A program made the translations under genes and the position numbers. A stretch of DNA of 64,000 nucleotides from Endotrypanum monterogeii. Lineage: Eukaryota; Euglenozoa; Kinetoplastea; Trypanosomatida; Trypanosomatidae. This document shows positions 9,350 to 20,432 of this stretch, piece by piece. Positions within the stretch are counted from its first letter, which is position 1. Each line of letters opens with the position of its first letter. The stretch is taken from NCBI GenBank assembly GCA_000333855.2, contig CM007337.1:570316-634315 (forward strand), given 5' to 3'. Under the pieces are notes generated by a model. The model was not told the origin of the DNA. It worked only from the letters and a program-made list of their open reading frames with translations, and searched no databases.

Positions 9350-10912
9350 ATGACTGATCAGCCTCAGAACAATCGCTGGACTAACCTGGCAGAAATTGGC
9401 TTCTGTCATCCTGCACACCATCACTACCCAACCAACAGCGATGATGTGAGGCGGATCATCGAGCTTGTGCGCTCCCTCAACGGCAAGTGCCGCGTTGCCG
9501 GAGCTGGCAAGAGCCCAAACACATCAACCTTCACAAATGATCATCTGATTCACATGGATCGCATGCACCGCATCGTGTCCATTGACCCTGTTGCACGCAC
9601 CATCACGTGCGAGGCTGGTGCTGTAATGGAGGATGTGATGAAGGCGCTCGACGACGTAAACCTCATGCTGCGCTGCGTGCCATCCTATGTTCGCACAACA
9701 GTCGGAGGTTGCATCGCCACGGCTTCACACAGCAGTGGTGTCGACTCGCACAGCCTTTCAGATTCTGTTCGAGGGTTAACACTCGTAGATGGGTGCGGAA
9801 AAATTCACACGCTTGTGGCTGGAAAAGACGATGCAGAGCTGCGACTTGTTGCGTGCCACCTCGGTGTCATGGGGGTAGTCACGGAGGTGACGTTGGAGGT
9901 ACAGCCACGAGTCCAGTGGAAGTTGTCAAGTCAGCCGCTGTCCATGAAGGATGCCACGAACAGTGCGCTGGTGGCGCAAAAGGTGAAGTCGAACGAGTAC
10001 TACCGATGGTGGTGGGTGCCGCACACGGACGGATGCTACGAGTCCTATGGCAGCAGTGAGGTCAACACAGATAGCGCACCGGCAGACTCTTACCCCAACA
10101 CAAACACCGCACAAACCAAGAGTGCACCGGAGTCGTCGCCCGCTGTTTCGAACCGAGTTAAGTGTGACGGCGACGGATCTTCCGCGCCTCCTGTTGCTAC
10201 ACAAACGGGGGCAGAGGATCCGCCTGTGAGCACAAAACATTCCGCAGACAACAGAGGCTCTCTTATTGTTAGTAGTGCGATCAAGTACGTAGCTACGGAC
10301 TTCGTGCGGCATCAAGTCGTCGAGTGGAGTCTTTGGGCAGCGTGCCTTTTTCCCACGATCCAGCCCTACATAAACAGGGCGTATCAACGACTCTTCTACT
10401 CGACTCCGCAGATCCAGCGTGGATCGGCGCTTGAGTGCTTTACGTTCGATTGCCTCTTCAAGCAATGGGCTAACGAGTGGGCCATCGAGGCTTCGCGTGC
10501 TGTGGAGGCGTTCAACCGACTGAGAGAGATGATTGATCGCGAGGGCATGCTGCTACATTTTCCCGTCGAATTCCGCTTCACAGCAGCGGATGAGTCAGAC
10601 ATGTCTCCTGCGGTGGGACGGCCGACATGCTGGATTGGCGTTGTGATGTACAGACCTCACGGGCGGGAAGCGCGTGACACGCGCCGCTGCTACGACGGCT
10701 TCTGTCGACTGATGCAGGAGATGGGTGGCCGCCCGCACTGGGCGAAGTATTATGATTGGGGGCATAGGGAGATGTCAGCGGCCTACGGCGACCACTGGGA
10801 ACGCTTCCTGGATCAGCGTCGAACGATGGACCCCGAGGGTATCTTCGTCAATCAATGGTTTGGCAACCTTATGTCCCTAACCCGCGGAAACAGCACCGAG
10901 TTTAAAGCGTAG
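9350..10912 (+). CDS. ALO: L-galactono/D-arabinono-1,4-lactone oxidase (vitamin C pathway)
   Basis: A 520-aa flavoprotein of the aldonolactone oxidase family, which makes ascorbate or its C5 analogue from a sugar lactone. The PCMH-type FAD-binding domain covers about residues 15-200, including the Gly-rich TVGGCIATASHSSG stretch. The C-terminal ALO domain carries the conserved HWAK motif at 463-466. In yeast-type enzymes a His in GxGHS holds the flavin covalently. Here that position is K54 (AGAGKSP), as I recall for trypanosomal enzymes, so flavin binding should be non-covalent. Residues about 234-303 are a Ser/Thr/Pro/Ala-rich insertion with low complexity, probably a surface loop. In trypanosomes this enzyme is glycosomal; no clear C-terminal SKL-type signal is present here (it ends EFKA). 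The TTG at 9329 is not used; 9350 is the first ATG. Confidence 0.93.
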   Translation: MTDQPQNNRWTNLAEIGFCHPAHHHYPTNSDDVRRIIELVRSLNGKCRVAGAGKSPNTSTFTNDHLIHMDRMHRIVSIDPVARTITCEAGAVMEDVMKALDDVNLMLRCVPSYVRTTVGGCIATASHSSGVDSHSLSDSVRGLTLVDGCGKIHTLVAGKDDAELRLVACHLGVMGVVTEVTLEVQPRVQWKLSSQPLSMKDATNSALVAQKVKSNEYYRWWWVPHTDGCYESYGSSEVNTDSAPADSYPNTNTAQTKSAPESSPAVSNRVKCDGDGSSAPPVATQTGAEDPPVSTKHSADNRGSLIVSSAIKYVATDFVRHQVVEWSLWAACLFPTIQPYINRAYQRLFYSTPQIQRGSALECFTFDCLFKQWANEWAIEASRAVEAFNRLREMIDREGMLLHFPVEFRFTAADESDMSPAVGRPTCWIGVVMYRPHGREARDTRRCYDGFCRLMQEMGGRPHWAKYYDWGHREMSAAYGDHWERFLDQRRTMDPEGIFVNQWFGNLMSLTRGNSTEFKA

Positions 10913-13240
10913 CAGCGACTTCTCTTTAACTAAAATGTGTTTGATGGACCGTAAGGTGTGTCAACAACGCCTGCTGATGTGTACTTACCAGCCATCACTT
11001 TCGTCCAGTGGCAACGTTACATAAACAAACATCAGCTAGACCTTCTTACTGCCTTGAACGGCACGTACACATTGGAGCTCGCACGTCGAGGGACACACTC
11101 CCATGAAGCTGCACCCGCGACGGAAATCGCAAACGATCCTCTCTTCTCGCTTATAGTTGTGCTTGTCGTGCTCCCGCAGGCATCGCTTTCACTTTGTGTT
11201 TCCTCATCCACTTCTTAGATAGGAAGTTGGTGTCGTTACCTCAAAAAAAAAAATACAGGGCATCACCTCCGAGAGGCACTCTTCATAACTTTCCCTATTC
11301 TTTTATACCGGCATCGTTCACCGTGGACAGCCTCTACATTCACAGTTAACCAATGTCGCATCTAGCCTCGTGAAAAACAAAAAATATTGCGGGAATTGGA
11401 CTAGCGCCGTAGAAGACAAATATCTCCCCTCCCCACCCTCCCTCCGACACTTGTGAAACTCAACAATATAGGTGAAAAAAAAAGAAGTTGGGATGGTTAT
11501 CCATCCATCATGCCTTCGCTGTCTCAGACTTTTGCCCTCAGCAGCAAATAAAACCGAGGGAAAAAACGGAAGTCATTGGGAGGGGCTACTTGAAATATGG
11601 TGACACGGATTTTTTATTGTGTGTTTTTTTTTTGGGGGGGGGAGTGAGTGAGGAATGGATGAGAAGGGGAGCCGGAGGAGCGGTACCCTCGCAAACAACA
11701 TCCGGACTGAGCACGCCTGCACGGTTTCGTGCGTGACTGCGAATGTTTATTCTCCTGTTTCCCCATTTGTAGCGGGGCGTCTCCTCACCCCCTCCTCAGC
11801 ACATTCGCTTCCAATTAGCCGACGAGTTTGGCATTTTCCTGTAAATTTGTCAGTGCAACAACGCGTGGAAACGACTTGTCATTTGGGTTGTACTCCTTAC
11901 ACTCACTAAAGCGGACAGTTCGGTGCTTACGGGTCCTAAATGTTGGTGTGTCTTGGTGTATGTCTCGCGCGAGACGTGGACCACCAACGCCATCTCGGGC
12001 GATGATGGAACGTTGTCGAAGAGGATACCACTAACAAGCCCTCGTGTCTCCTGCCATAAGGGAAAAGAGCATAGAAGCGCATTTTCGGAATATCAATTCG
12101 GCCGACAGTGCGGTAGTTTGACGTACGCAAGATACTCGTTCACCGGCGATGTCGGATAGCGGACGTCCACTGCACCTGATGCTTCTGATGAGGAAGGCTA
12201 ATTTCTGGACAGTGCCTCCTCCGCCATCCCTCTTGCCCTCCTCGACGTCCCCGTCCTCCAAGTCACCCCAACACACGAAATATGTTTTGCATTTGCATCA
12301 ACCCACCGAGCAAGATTATCTTCTGTGTATGAATTTGGGTTCCCCCTATATTTTTTCTTGACAATGCGCAATGTGATGATGCTCACGTTATTCCTCGCCG
12401 ACTCGAATGTTTCCATTACTTCGACTCTGAAGGGTGGTCTCAACGCACAGGAAAATGGCGCCTGTCTGAGCTCCAACCAATGAACAATTCCTGAGCATGT
12501 ATGTGCAATTATTATTGTGTGTGTGGGTGGGGGGGGGTAAGAGGACACGGTGTGCGCCCCTGTGTGTGTGTCAGAATGCGGTCGTCGCCGCTTCATCCGC
12601 CCTTCTCCATCGACGTATTTAGTGCACCTACCCTCATCAGCACTCCTGTGTTCTGTCAGCGCAATCCTGCTCTCATTCCATACGTAATATACGGTGCAAG
12701 GCTCATCAAAGGGTCTAGTGAATGCTCTTTCACTACAGTTTGGGGGCGAATTTTTATTATTATTCCACTGCAGAGCGGCATCTACAGACAGGAGAAAAAA
12801 GCGCTTCTGCACGACCCCTCACCCACTCTTCTCTTGGCGAGAGGGAGGGGGAGTGGGCAGTAGAGAAAACAAAAGTCTACCGTAATGCCACCTCCGCTAC
12901 CACGATCACCTACCCTTTTTTATCTGGTCTTTTTTTTTTCTTCTTCGGACCTTCACCTACACTCTGTGCGGCGTTCCCTCTTACATCCTACGACTTCTCT
13001 ACCCTGGATGTGCGCTTACCTGCTCACCGCTCATCTGCGCCACACAACTGCTCTTTTGAAGTTGCCACTGCGGGCTCTACACGATTGGTGTCGGCTTCCC
13101 CCTCCCCCCCCTCCCCTCGTATCGTGGTGTGTGCGCGTAAAAAAGTTGTCGGTGTGGACGTGCTTCTTTTCTTCCTCACTTCCCCCCACACTCACACACA
13201 TTGAGTTTTTATTTCGTAACACGCCAGGTTTCTTCCATAG
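10913..13240. other. Spacer between the lactone oxidase and SDA1
   Basis: 2.3 kb with no supported gene. It holds G and T runs (11622-11641), CT-rich tracts and a poly-pyrimidine stretch at about 12914-12945 that may serve SDA1. Several AGs lie just before the SDA1 ATG (for example 13228-13229 and 13239-13240). The 204-codon minus-strand frame at 12198-12812 has repeat-like composition and no domain. Confidence 0.6.
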
Positions 13241-15862
13241 ATGACCGAACCAGCGTTTCGGGGCACCTTACTGCTCCTGCAGAACCGTACGCGCCGCGAT
13301 CCTGAGTCCTACAGGGATGAGTTCTTGGCACAGCTGGACCACTTCCAGGCTTCCAGCGCAACGGTGCTTTCCCAACGAAATTTGAACCCTCAGTTTGTCG
13401 CCGTGCTGAACTATGTATGCCAAGTGAGCCACTGCTACCCAAAGGAGGGCGCTGTGATCGTAAACATCGTGGTGGAGCTTTTGCGGACATCCAAAGGTAA
13501 CGGCCTACCGAGCGACTTGCGGCTTGCACTCGTAAAGTCGCTCATTCTCCTGCGGGCTAAAGATCTCGTTACAACGGACCAGACGTTCCCCTTGTTTTTC
13601 GAGCTGCTGCAGGAGCGGGATAAGTCGCTGCGCAAGCTGATCCTAACGCACGTTGTGAGTGACATCCGACGCGTAAACATGCCGGGCACAAAAAATGGAG
13701 CGCAGGTCAATAAAAATGCGCAGAATTTTCTTTTTTCGGTCATGGCAGAGGACGACTCGATTCAGGCACGCTGTGCGGAAATGGTAATGATTGATCTGTA
13801 CCGTCGCCGTGTGTGGAGTGACGAGCGTACCGTAGAGGTGCTCACCAAGGCCTGCTTCTCCAAGCACACTCCTATTTTGCGCACGGCTCTTCGTTTTTTC
13901 TTGCTGCAAATGCCAAAGATTACTTCCCTGGACGACGAGGATGCCGAGGACGACGAGGAGCAGGACCCCGGACGCACGATTTCAAAGCTGAAACAGAAGA
14001 TGAAGATCGTCAAGAAAACGTCGAAGCGCGAGCGAGTGTTGAAGCGCAGCGTTCGGGGGGCGAGGCGCAAGTACGACCGGCAAGAAAGGGAGGAGGAGCT
14101 TTTCGCGAAGCAGCATGTCGACCCCATTCGTCTTCTGCGTGACCCTCAGCAATTCGTGGAACGCCTGCTGGGGAAGCTACAGAAGACGTCCGAGCGCTTT
14201 GAGGTGCGTCTGTTGTACTTGAACGTCATTGCACGCACCGTCTCGGAGCACGAGGTGATTCACATCCCACTCTATGGATTCCTGGAACGGTACATGGAGC
14301 CTTCTCAGCTTCACGCCACGCAGCTTCTCGCCCTCTCCGCAATGTGCGTACACAAAATGGTTCCCCCGGACGTCATTGAGCCACTTCTGCGCACCATTGC
14401 AAACCATTTCGTTTCTGACCGGTCCTCTGCGGATGCGATTACGGTTGGCATCAATACAATTCGAGAAATTTGCAAGCGTCAGCCCCTCGCGATGAATGCT
14501 GATCTTCTGAAGGACCTGGCTGAGTACAAAAGTCAGCGTGGCGACAAGGGTGTCATGATGGCAGCCCGTGCGCTCATCCAGCTCTACCGGGATGTGTACC
14601 CAGAGCTGCTCCCCGCAAAACTGCGTGGCGGAAGGGCGGGCGCTGCGGACATGGCAAAGAAACCTATTTACGGTGCTGAGCATGTGTACACCGACATCCC
14701 TGGGCTCGAACTTCTCTATGATAACAATGGCAGTGACAACTCCAGCGATGCAAGTGGTAGCGAGAGATCCTCCTCCGACGATGACTCCTCCAGCGGTGAG
14801 TGGGCGACAGACTCTGACAGCGAAGTGGACGACCACGAAATCGATGGTGAGTTTGTTGACGTCACTGACTCGAGCGAAGGAGAGGAGGACGAGGAGGAGG
14901 AGGACGAGGATACTTGTCCACAGCTGGTGCCGGTACACGATCAAAATATCGGTTCTGACGACCCGGCCTGCCGAGAAGACGGAGGGTCTCTCAAACGTGC
15001 CCGCTTGGAGAAAATTACCCAACCCGCGGCTGACTCTCAGAACGATGTTGCGCGAAGCGAGAATTCGGTCAGCAGCGGCTGTGAGGAGAAAGACGCTGAG
15101 AGTGAGGATGCAGAGGTCGATGACAGCGATGAGGGTGACGACGAAGAAAGCCAGTTTGGCTGGGAGGAGACATCCGATGAGGAGGAGACATCCGATGGGG
15201 AGAATGAGGAAGACGACGGCGAGAGTGTTGCCGAGGAGGTCGGTGCGGAAGAGGAGCCTGCCTCTCTTTCAGCCGCCTTGGCGACAGCTAATCCTGCCTC
15301 GGAGTGGTATGAAGACCTTACTGATGGGATGAGTAGCAACTCCTCGTCGTCACGCCGACCATTGTCTTTGTCGAGCTCCAAGGCATCCTCGACCGCTTCA
15401 ATGGCTTCGTCGCGTCTCTTGACAGACAGCGACTTCCAAAAGATGAGTCAGCTACGCGAACAACAAGGCAGCCACTTGTCACTCCGAGGTAAGCTTAAGG
15501 ATCGAGTGGCACGTTCTAAGAAGCGCCACGATCTCATCCATGGCATAACCAATGATCTCGACGCGCATGCTATCGAGCACTTCACTGAAAAGAAGCGTGA
15601 AACGGATAAGCAGACAAAGATCGAGCAGGCGCAGGAGTTGCGCAAGGCATCCTCTAAGTTTGAGCTGCGCCGCAAGAAGAAGAGTAAGCTAAACTCCACA
15701 CACGGAGAGCACTCGAAGCGTGGAAAGCTGTTCCAAATGACGAAGCGCTCACAGCGCGTGGCAACGAAACTGAAGAGCTCCGTTGAGGATCGTGCTACCC
15801 GCGCAAAGGAAATGAAGAAGAAGGATGTGAAATTCCGCATCAAGCGCGGTTGGAAGGCGTAG
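13241..15862 (+). CDS. SDA1: SDA1-family 60S ribosome biogenesis protein
   Basis: An 873-aa homologue of SDA1, a nucleolar and nucleoplasmic factor needed to mature and export pre-60S subunits. The N-terminal half (about 1-430) is helical and repeat-like, and matches the SDA1 N-terminal region in order: NLNPQF near 47, a Tyr/Cys-Pro-rich helix, and a stretch around residues 160-230 leading to an RR-rich basic segment. Residues about 495-680 are extremely acidic and Ser-rich (long D/E runs), common in nucleolar proteins. The C-terminus is highly basic and ends in RIKRGWKA, the conserved SDA1 tail. Composition switches sharply from acidic to basic after about residue 760. Length is somewhat over that of the yeast protein, due to the acidic insert. 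The gene is intact with one continuous frame; antisense open frames at 14177-15022 and nearby are shadows of the acidic codons. Confidence 0.93.
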   Translation: MTEPAFRGTLLLLQNRTRRDPESYRDEFLAQLDHFQASSATVLSQRNLNPQFVAVLNYVCQVSHCYPKEGAVIVNIVVELLRTSKGNGLPSDLRLALVKSLILLRAKDLVTTDQTFPLFFELLQERDKSLRKLILTHVVSDIRRVNMPGTKNGAQVNKNAQNFLFSVMAEDDSIQARCAEMVMIDLYRRRVWSDERTVEVLTKACFSKHTPILRTALRFFLLQMPKITSLDDEDAEDDEEQDPGRTISKLKQKMKIVKKTSKRERVLKRSVRGARRKYDRQEREEELFAKQHVDPIRLLRDPQQFVERLLGKLQKTSERFEVRLLYLNVIARTVSEHEVIHIPLYGFLERYMEPSQLHATQLLALSAMCVHKMVPPDVIEPLLRTIANHFVSDRSSADAITVGINTIREICKRQPLAMNADLLKDLAEYKSQRGDKGVMMAARALIQLYRDVYPELLPAKLRGGRAGAADMAKKPIYGAEHVYTDIPGLELLYDNNGSDNSSDASGSERSSSDDDSSSGEWATDSDSEVDDHEIDGEFVDVTDSSEGEEDEEEEDEDTCPQLVPVHDQNIGSDDPACREDGGSLKRARLEKITQPAADSQNDVARSENSVSSGCEEKDAESEDAEVDDSDEGDDEESQFGWEETSDEEETSDGENEEDDGESVAEEVGAEEEPASLSAALATANPASEWYEDLTDGMSSNSSSSRRPLSLSSSKASSTASMASSRLLTDSDFQKMSQLREQQGSHLSLRGKLKDRVARSKKRHDLIHGITNDLDAHAIEHFTEKKRETDKQTKIEQAQELRKASSKFELRRKKKSKLNSTHGEHSKRGKLFQMTKRSQRVATKLKSSVEDRATRAKEMKKKDVKFRIKRGWKA

Positions 15863-16791
15863 GGAATTAACCAGTGGCACGAAGGGGTATCACTCACCAG
15901 TGATTATGTGCCTCCACAACAGCAATGGGGGGGGGGGAGGTGCGCTCACGCCGATATAAAGAAACGCTGTGTGCTGCAGAAGAGTATGATATGCTACGTG
16001 CATAATGTATGGACTACGCACATGATGAGTGCAATTGTGTTTCCTCCATTTTCCTGCTTATTTTCTCACCAAATGAATCGTTTAAGCTAATGTTGATATG
16101 TTTCTCTCCCTCTGTTCCCCTGCTGCTGCTCTGCCCCACCCCCCTGCTCGTCCATTGGGGCTGTCAGACGCCCCGTATGCGATGCCTCCTCATTTTACTT
16201 CGGCTGAAGTGAAACATCTTCGGAACGGGCGTCTACCCTTGGAGGTGTGAAGCGAACAGGCCGGGGAGTAGTGGTAAAAGAAAGAAAAACTGCGAAGAAT
16301 GTGAGATCTCGATCTCAGGCAGCTAAGAATAAAACGAAATTTGAATTATTACACTAATACACAGACATGGTCCTGCGATCGGTGTCTAGGCATCTCTCTC
16401 AGCCGCAGAAAAACGATGGTCCGTGTCGACCTCACAAGCCTGCATCTTTTCTCATCTTAGCTTTTTCGTGCTGTTTTTTTTTTTTTTCGGCACACCGACG
16501 GCGATCAGTTTCGTTGTGTCTCCGCTGATACACCCTCACGAAGACCGTGGTCGTTGAAGAGAGAGGGATACCAGCCTTCTTGGCCGTCGTCGTCGCTGTC
16601 GAAGATCCGATGGTTTTCTCTGAACATATTATGTAATTTTACCGCCGATTCGCATCTCACCCCCTTTTCTGTCACTTATTTCTCGGTTAACATAAACTAT
16701 GAAATGTCGGCGCACGAACAGCGGCGCCACCGAGACCCTTGCTTTGTGACTTCTCCACTCCACCGCGCCGTACACCTCGAACTCCCAAGTC
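15863..16791. other. Spacer between SDA1 and the 129-aa protein
   Basis: No supported gene. A G10 run lies near 15928-15937. A poly-T tract at about 16473-16487 and pyrimidine stretches up to 16790 could guide splicing of the next gene. Confidence 0.6.
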
Positions 16792-17181
16792 ATGTCCCTT
16801 CAAGTCTTCTTCGACTTCTCTAGCAGTGTTCTGAGCCCCAAGTATGTGGGACTGTCACCATTTTATGACCCGAAAGAGTCGCGATACGACTCATCCTCTC
16901 CTGGGGTTCTCTTCTCGATGTACGAGTACACCTTGTGCACGAAGCGAGCACTCAACACCCGAATCATCGGTTTTGCTGAGCCAACGCTACAGCAGTGCAT
17001 AGAGGAGTTTGCACGTAATCTAAAATCGACAGCCTTCATACAAGACAAGGAAGCGACAGCAGCGGTACTGCGGCAGCGGCGGGGCATAGTGGATCCATCG
17101 CAGCTGCCTTGGTCGCCACGACCTGAGTATCTGGCCTGGCTGCAAGCCCAAGGCCGCCTCGAAGAGGCACATGTGTCGTGA
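16792..17181 (+). CDS. Small hypothetical protein (129 aa)
   Basis: An ATG-started, uninterrupted 129-codon frame with coding-like composition, flanked by non-coding spacers of normal size. The protein is soluble, with no signal peptide or TM segment. The middle is alpha-helical by eye, and the end is Trp/Pro-rich (LPWSPRPEYLAWLQAQG, about residues 104-120). No family recognised. Most likely a trypanosomatid-specific protein. Antisense frames overlap it but lack independent support. Confidence 0.72.
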   Translation: MSLQVFFDFSSSVLSPKYVGLSPFYDPKESRYDSSSPGVLFSMYEYTLCTKRALNTRIIGFAEPTLQQCIEEFARNLKSTAFIQDKEATAAVLRQRRGIVDPSQLPWSPRPEYLAWLQAQGRLEEAHVS

Positions 17182-18224
17182 ACCGGTCAGGACGAGTAGG
17201 AGACTGCGTTACTCCAAGCAAGAATCGTTAGGCTCTCCTATTATTTAGGTGTGCTTCCAGTTGGTTTCGCGGTGTGCGGTGTTGCACTTTGCAACCAACC
17301 CTACGAGGGAGGGGGGGAATACGATTTCTTCTACTCTGTATCTGATACACTCTCCCGGCTATGTTTTTGTCGCACACAAATGTCCTTTTTTTTTTTTTAA
17401 CATGCCGAAGTGTGGGTCTCGATGTCGGTGAAGGAGTTAATTTTGATTCGAATGCGTTGACACGTTCTGTCTTACTGAGTCGTTTTCTTACCCTCTTGAT
17501 AGATCACTTCTTTTCCCTCTCCCCCTTTTGTTGTGCCCCAGTGCCGACTGCAATCCACATGGGACAAAGGGGGAAGGATCTCTCATAGTGCCCTGGGAGC
17601 GATAGTGTCGAGAAAATTGGGTGCCGCGCTATGCTGGGAACAACATCCATGGTGATGTGGCCACCATTCCATGCTATCGATCCTAAACATTTTTTGCTTT
17701 CGTCAAAATAAGATGAACACGCAACTGTGCAACTTCGTCATCTCTCGCCGCTCTCCTTCTTCCTTCATCAAGGAATGACCTCTGTAAATGACGTTTACAA
17801 GGGAACGCGGTATGGGGTTAGTCTTCGGCTGTCTAGATGAAGTCAAAATGCAGTCCGACACCCTCCGTCATAAATATATATATATATATATATATTCCCT
17901 CCAGGAAAGGGAAGTTTCCGATTGCATGTTTAGGTTTATCCCGGCATTCCTCCGCCCGCTTTATCTGTGTCCCCTGTGTTCTTTTGTGTTCTTTTTTTTT
18001 TGCCAATAGCTCACCGGACTTCACGCTTATGTGTCTCTACTCCATTTCTGCCTCTTCTGCGCCCTTTTTGAACTGCCCACGTTTTCTATTCCACCGACCC
18101 AGCGCGGATCTGTAGAGGGATCCAGTCCTCTTTGTTTTATTGGCGCTCTGCTAGGAGCGCATCTTTTCCGCATCCCCATCCGCTTGCTCTACCTCGCTCC
18201 CCTCCCTCCCATTCATCACTTCCA
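17182..18224. other. Spacer ahead of the IQ-motif gene
   Basis: No supported gene. It contains a poly-T run at about 17388-17398, a (TA)11 array (17874-17895) and the splice-acceptor tract ending at 18009. Confidence 0.6.
17980..18009 (+). promoter_or_regulatory. Candidate trans-splice acceptor for the IQ-motif gene
   Basis: A T-rich tract (about 17980-18004) followed by CAATAG with AG at 18008-18009, 216 nt upstream of the ATG at 18225. Confidence 0.45.
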
Positions 18225-20432
18225 ATGCCAGTGAGCGTCCCTGCCATGCCTGAGGATCCACCCGGCAGGGCAGAGGGGTGTGCCTCGCTCTCCAAAAGCG
18301 AACTGTCTGAAGAGAATCCACACCTGCAGCTCGGCAGCGTGACGTTCTCTGCGAGACGGAACACCTCATTCCCGTCATCTGATGTGCGAGGTCAGAGTGT
18401 TTTTCGCAGCCGCCTGCAAAATGGGATGAGCGCAACCAGCGCCCGACGGGCGGAGGGAAATCGCATCTACCAAGACACACGCCGCTACATGCAGGCTGCA
18501 GCGGCCAGCAGCCAAAACACGGTACATCAGCTGGTGAATCGCCTGCAGACGTACAGAACCTTTCAGCCCTTTCTATCTCCCCCGACAGCGTATAGAAGCG
18601 GCTCCTTGGCACAAGAGCGGGCGTCTAGCACTGCCAACAGCTTGCCAGTACGCAGAATGTCCACCGCAGTGGTGAGTGTGAACCAAATCTGGCAGATGCT
18701 CGATAGGGCTCTTGACACGTCTGTGGCACAGATGCTACAGCACAACGCTGAGGGCAACTTTATCATGACTCTCGAGTCAGCCTTGGGGATCGAGGCAACG
18801 ACCTCCATGGAAAAGGTTCGTACAGTTATTGAGAGTCGCAAGCCGGGTACGACTGCTAACAACGGTGCGGCCCTCGATCCACTTCACGAAGAGCGCGCGC
18901 CTCTCCGAGACACGCGTCAGACGCCGCTGTCGGCATCGACCAAAAGCAAAGGAATGCATTCTTCCACGTCGCTAAACGTTTTCGCTGACCGCTGGATCGC
19001 AGAATACGGATTCCGGACGGCAGCTGAGGTGGAGGAGCAGCACAGTGCGTGGCTCGGTTTTGACCGGGAGCGGCATCGCAGAGGGCGACTGATGTATCTC
19101 CAGGCCCTGAAAGATCAGCTAGACAAGTTGCAGGAAGAGAACGTGCAAGACGTATCGGAGGCAGCCCAGTCGCCAGATGCCTGCGGCGACGCATCAAGTC
19201 TGCGTCTCGTCGATACTCGTGACCCCATCGGCCTTGACGGGGTATCTGATACCTCCTTCCATAGCATCGGAAGTCGTACCGCAGCGGCCCATGTGTTGAG
19301 GGATGAAGACGCTGCGGCCAAAGCCGAATGGGAGAAACAGCAGACCCTATGGAAAACCTTCAGCAGTGATGCGGAGGTATCTCAGGATGCCGGAAAGTAT
19401 TCTCACGAGAGGGTGCAAGAGGCACCGCGAATTGTGAGTGCTTATTTGGAGTGCGATGATCTGAAGGACTGGCTCTACTCTTCATGGCCGCACCGCACGC
19501 ACCGGCACGAAAGCGCCGCACTGCGCATTCAATGCGCCTATCGTGTGTACTGCGCACGTCTTGAGGTGCTCAATCGTCGATACGAACGGCGGCAGTCGTT
19601 TCTAGCTGGCCTTCACGCTGAGAAGGAGGCTCGATGCATGTGGGACATGGCGTTGCAGGTAAAAACGGATCCTGTAACGTCTGTCAGCAGCGCTGACGCA
19701 GCAATGCGGGCGGTGCAATTTTTTATCGACAAGGTAAACGCTGTTGTAGCAAAACGCCGAGCTCGCAAACAATATGAGCAACAACAGAATGATGAGATGC
19801 GCCACTATGCTGCTACCCGTATTCAAGCGATGTATCGAGGTCACCGCGCGCGGGTATTTGTAATGGAGCTGCGGTATCCCGAGATTGCAGCGCATCGCAG
19901 GCGGATACGGTGCGATAGGTTTGCAACACTCATCCAATCTTTTTGGCGGCGCTACACCGCACAGCGTGGGTGGTGTCGCATCCGCCACGCTGTGTTTGTA
20001 CTCCAAGGTGTTTATCGATGTTATTTAGCACGACGAGCGCTCGCGCAGAGGCGTCATGAACGAAACCTGGTGTACGCGAAAGAACTCAATAGATGCGCCA
20101 TACAGCGCATCGAGCAGTGGTACTTATCGTGTCGTGCTGTGCGTGCTGCTTTCGGTAGCATGCATATGACAGAGCTGCTCATGCTACAGCGTGTGTGTCG
20201 TGGCTACCAAGGCCGGCAGCACGTTCGCCGACAGGGGCGACTAATCCGAATTCGCCGTGCTGTGCAGATCATCGGAGAGCATCGCCGGCGTTTCCTCGAT
20301 ACTCGACGAGCGATCGAAGCCAAGACTGCGTTGAGTGCAGCGAACGAGGTCAGACGTACTGCACTAATGCGCGATGACGCCGCCATCACAATACAGCGAG
20401 CCTGGCGGCAATCACACATAATGGGTGACTAG
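18225..20432 (+). CDS. IQ-motif (calmodulin-binding) protein, 735 aa
   Basis: The C-terminal half carries a series of IQ-type motifs, each a Leu/Ile-Gln-x-x-x-Arg/Trp core with trailing Arg residues. They start at about residues 430 (LRIQCAYRVYCAR), 528 (TRIQAMYRGHRAR), 567 (TLIQSFWRRYTAQ), 590 (VLQGVYRCYLARR), 626 (weak, RIEQWYLSCR), 652 (MLQRVCRGYQGRQ) and 720 (ITIQRAWRQ). IQ motifs bind calmodulin or other EF-hand proteins without or with calcium. The N-terminal half (1-425) is Ser/Arg-rich and low in domain signal, with a mildly helical, Glu-rich stretch around 250-320. No motor or kinase domain is present. In trypanosomatids, proteins of this shape are often cytoskeletal or flagellar; that is inference. 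The upstream TTG at 18132 is not used; 18225 is the first ATG, with a second ATG at 18246. Confidence 0.86.
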   Translation: MPVSVPAMPEDPPGRAEGCASLSKSELSEENPHLQLGSVTFSARRNTSFPSSDVRGQSVFRSRLQNGMSATSARRAEGNRIYQDTRRYMQAAAASSQNTVHQLVNRLQTYRTFQPFLSPPTAYRSGSLAQERASSTANSLPVRRMSTAVVSVNQIWQMLDRALDTSVAQMLQHNAEGNFIMTLESALGIEATTSMEKVRTVIESRKPGTTANNGAALDPLHEERAPLRDTRQTPLSASTKSKGMHSSTSLNVFADRWIAEYGFRTAAEVEEQHSAWLGFDRERHRRGRLMYLQALKDQLDKLQEENVQDVSEAAQSPDACGDASSLRLVDTRDPIGLDGVSDTSFHSIGSRTAAAHVLRDEDAAAKAEWEKQQTLWKTFSSDAEVSQDAGKYSHERVQEAPRIVSAYLECDDLKDWLYSSWPHRTHRHESAALRIQCAYRVYCARLEVLNRRYERRQSFLAGLHAEKEARCMWDMALQVKTDPVTSVSSADAAMRAVQFFIDKVNAVVAKRRARKQYEQQQNDEMRHYAATRIQAMYRGHRARVFVMELRYPEIAAHRRRIRCDRFATLIQSFWRRYTAQRGWCRIRHAVFVLQGVYRCYLARRALAQRRHERNLVYAKELNRCAIQRIEQWYLSCRAVRAAFGSMHMTELLMLQRVCRGYQGRQHVRRQGRLIRIRRAVQIIGEHRRRFLDTRRAIEAKTALSAANEVRRTALMRDDAAITIQRAWRQSHIMGD

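Noticed and set aside
12198..12812. 204-codon minus-strand open frame in a spacer
   Set aside because: Low-complexity composition (CA/GT and C runs), no domain, opposite to the transcription direction.
14177..15022. 281-codon minus-strand open frame inside SDA1
   Set aside because: It is antisense to a well supported gene and arises from its biased codons; no domain.
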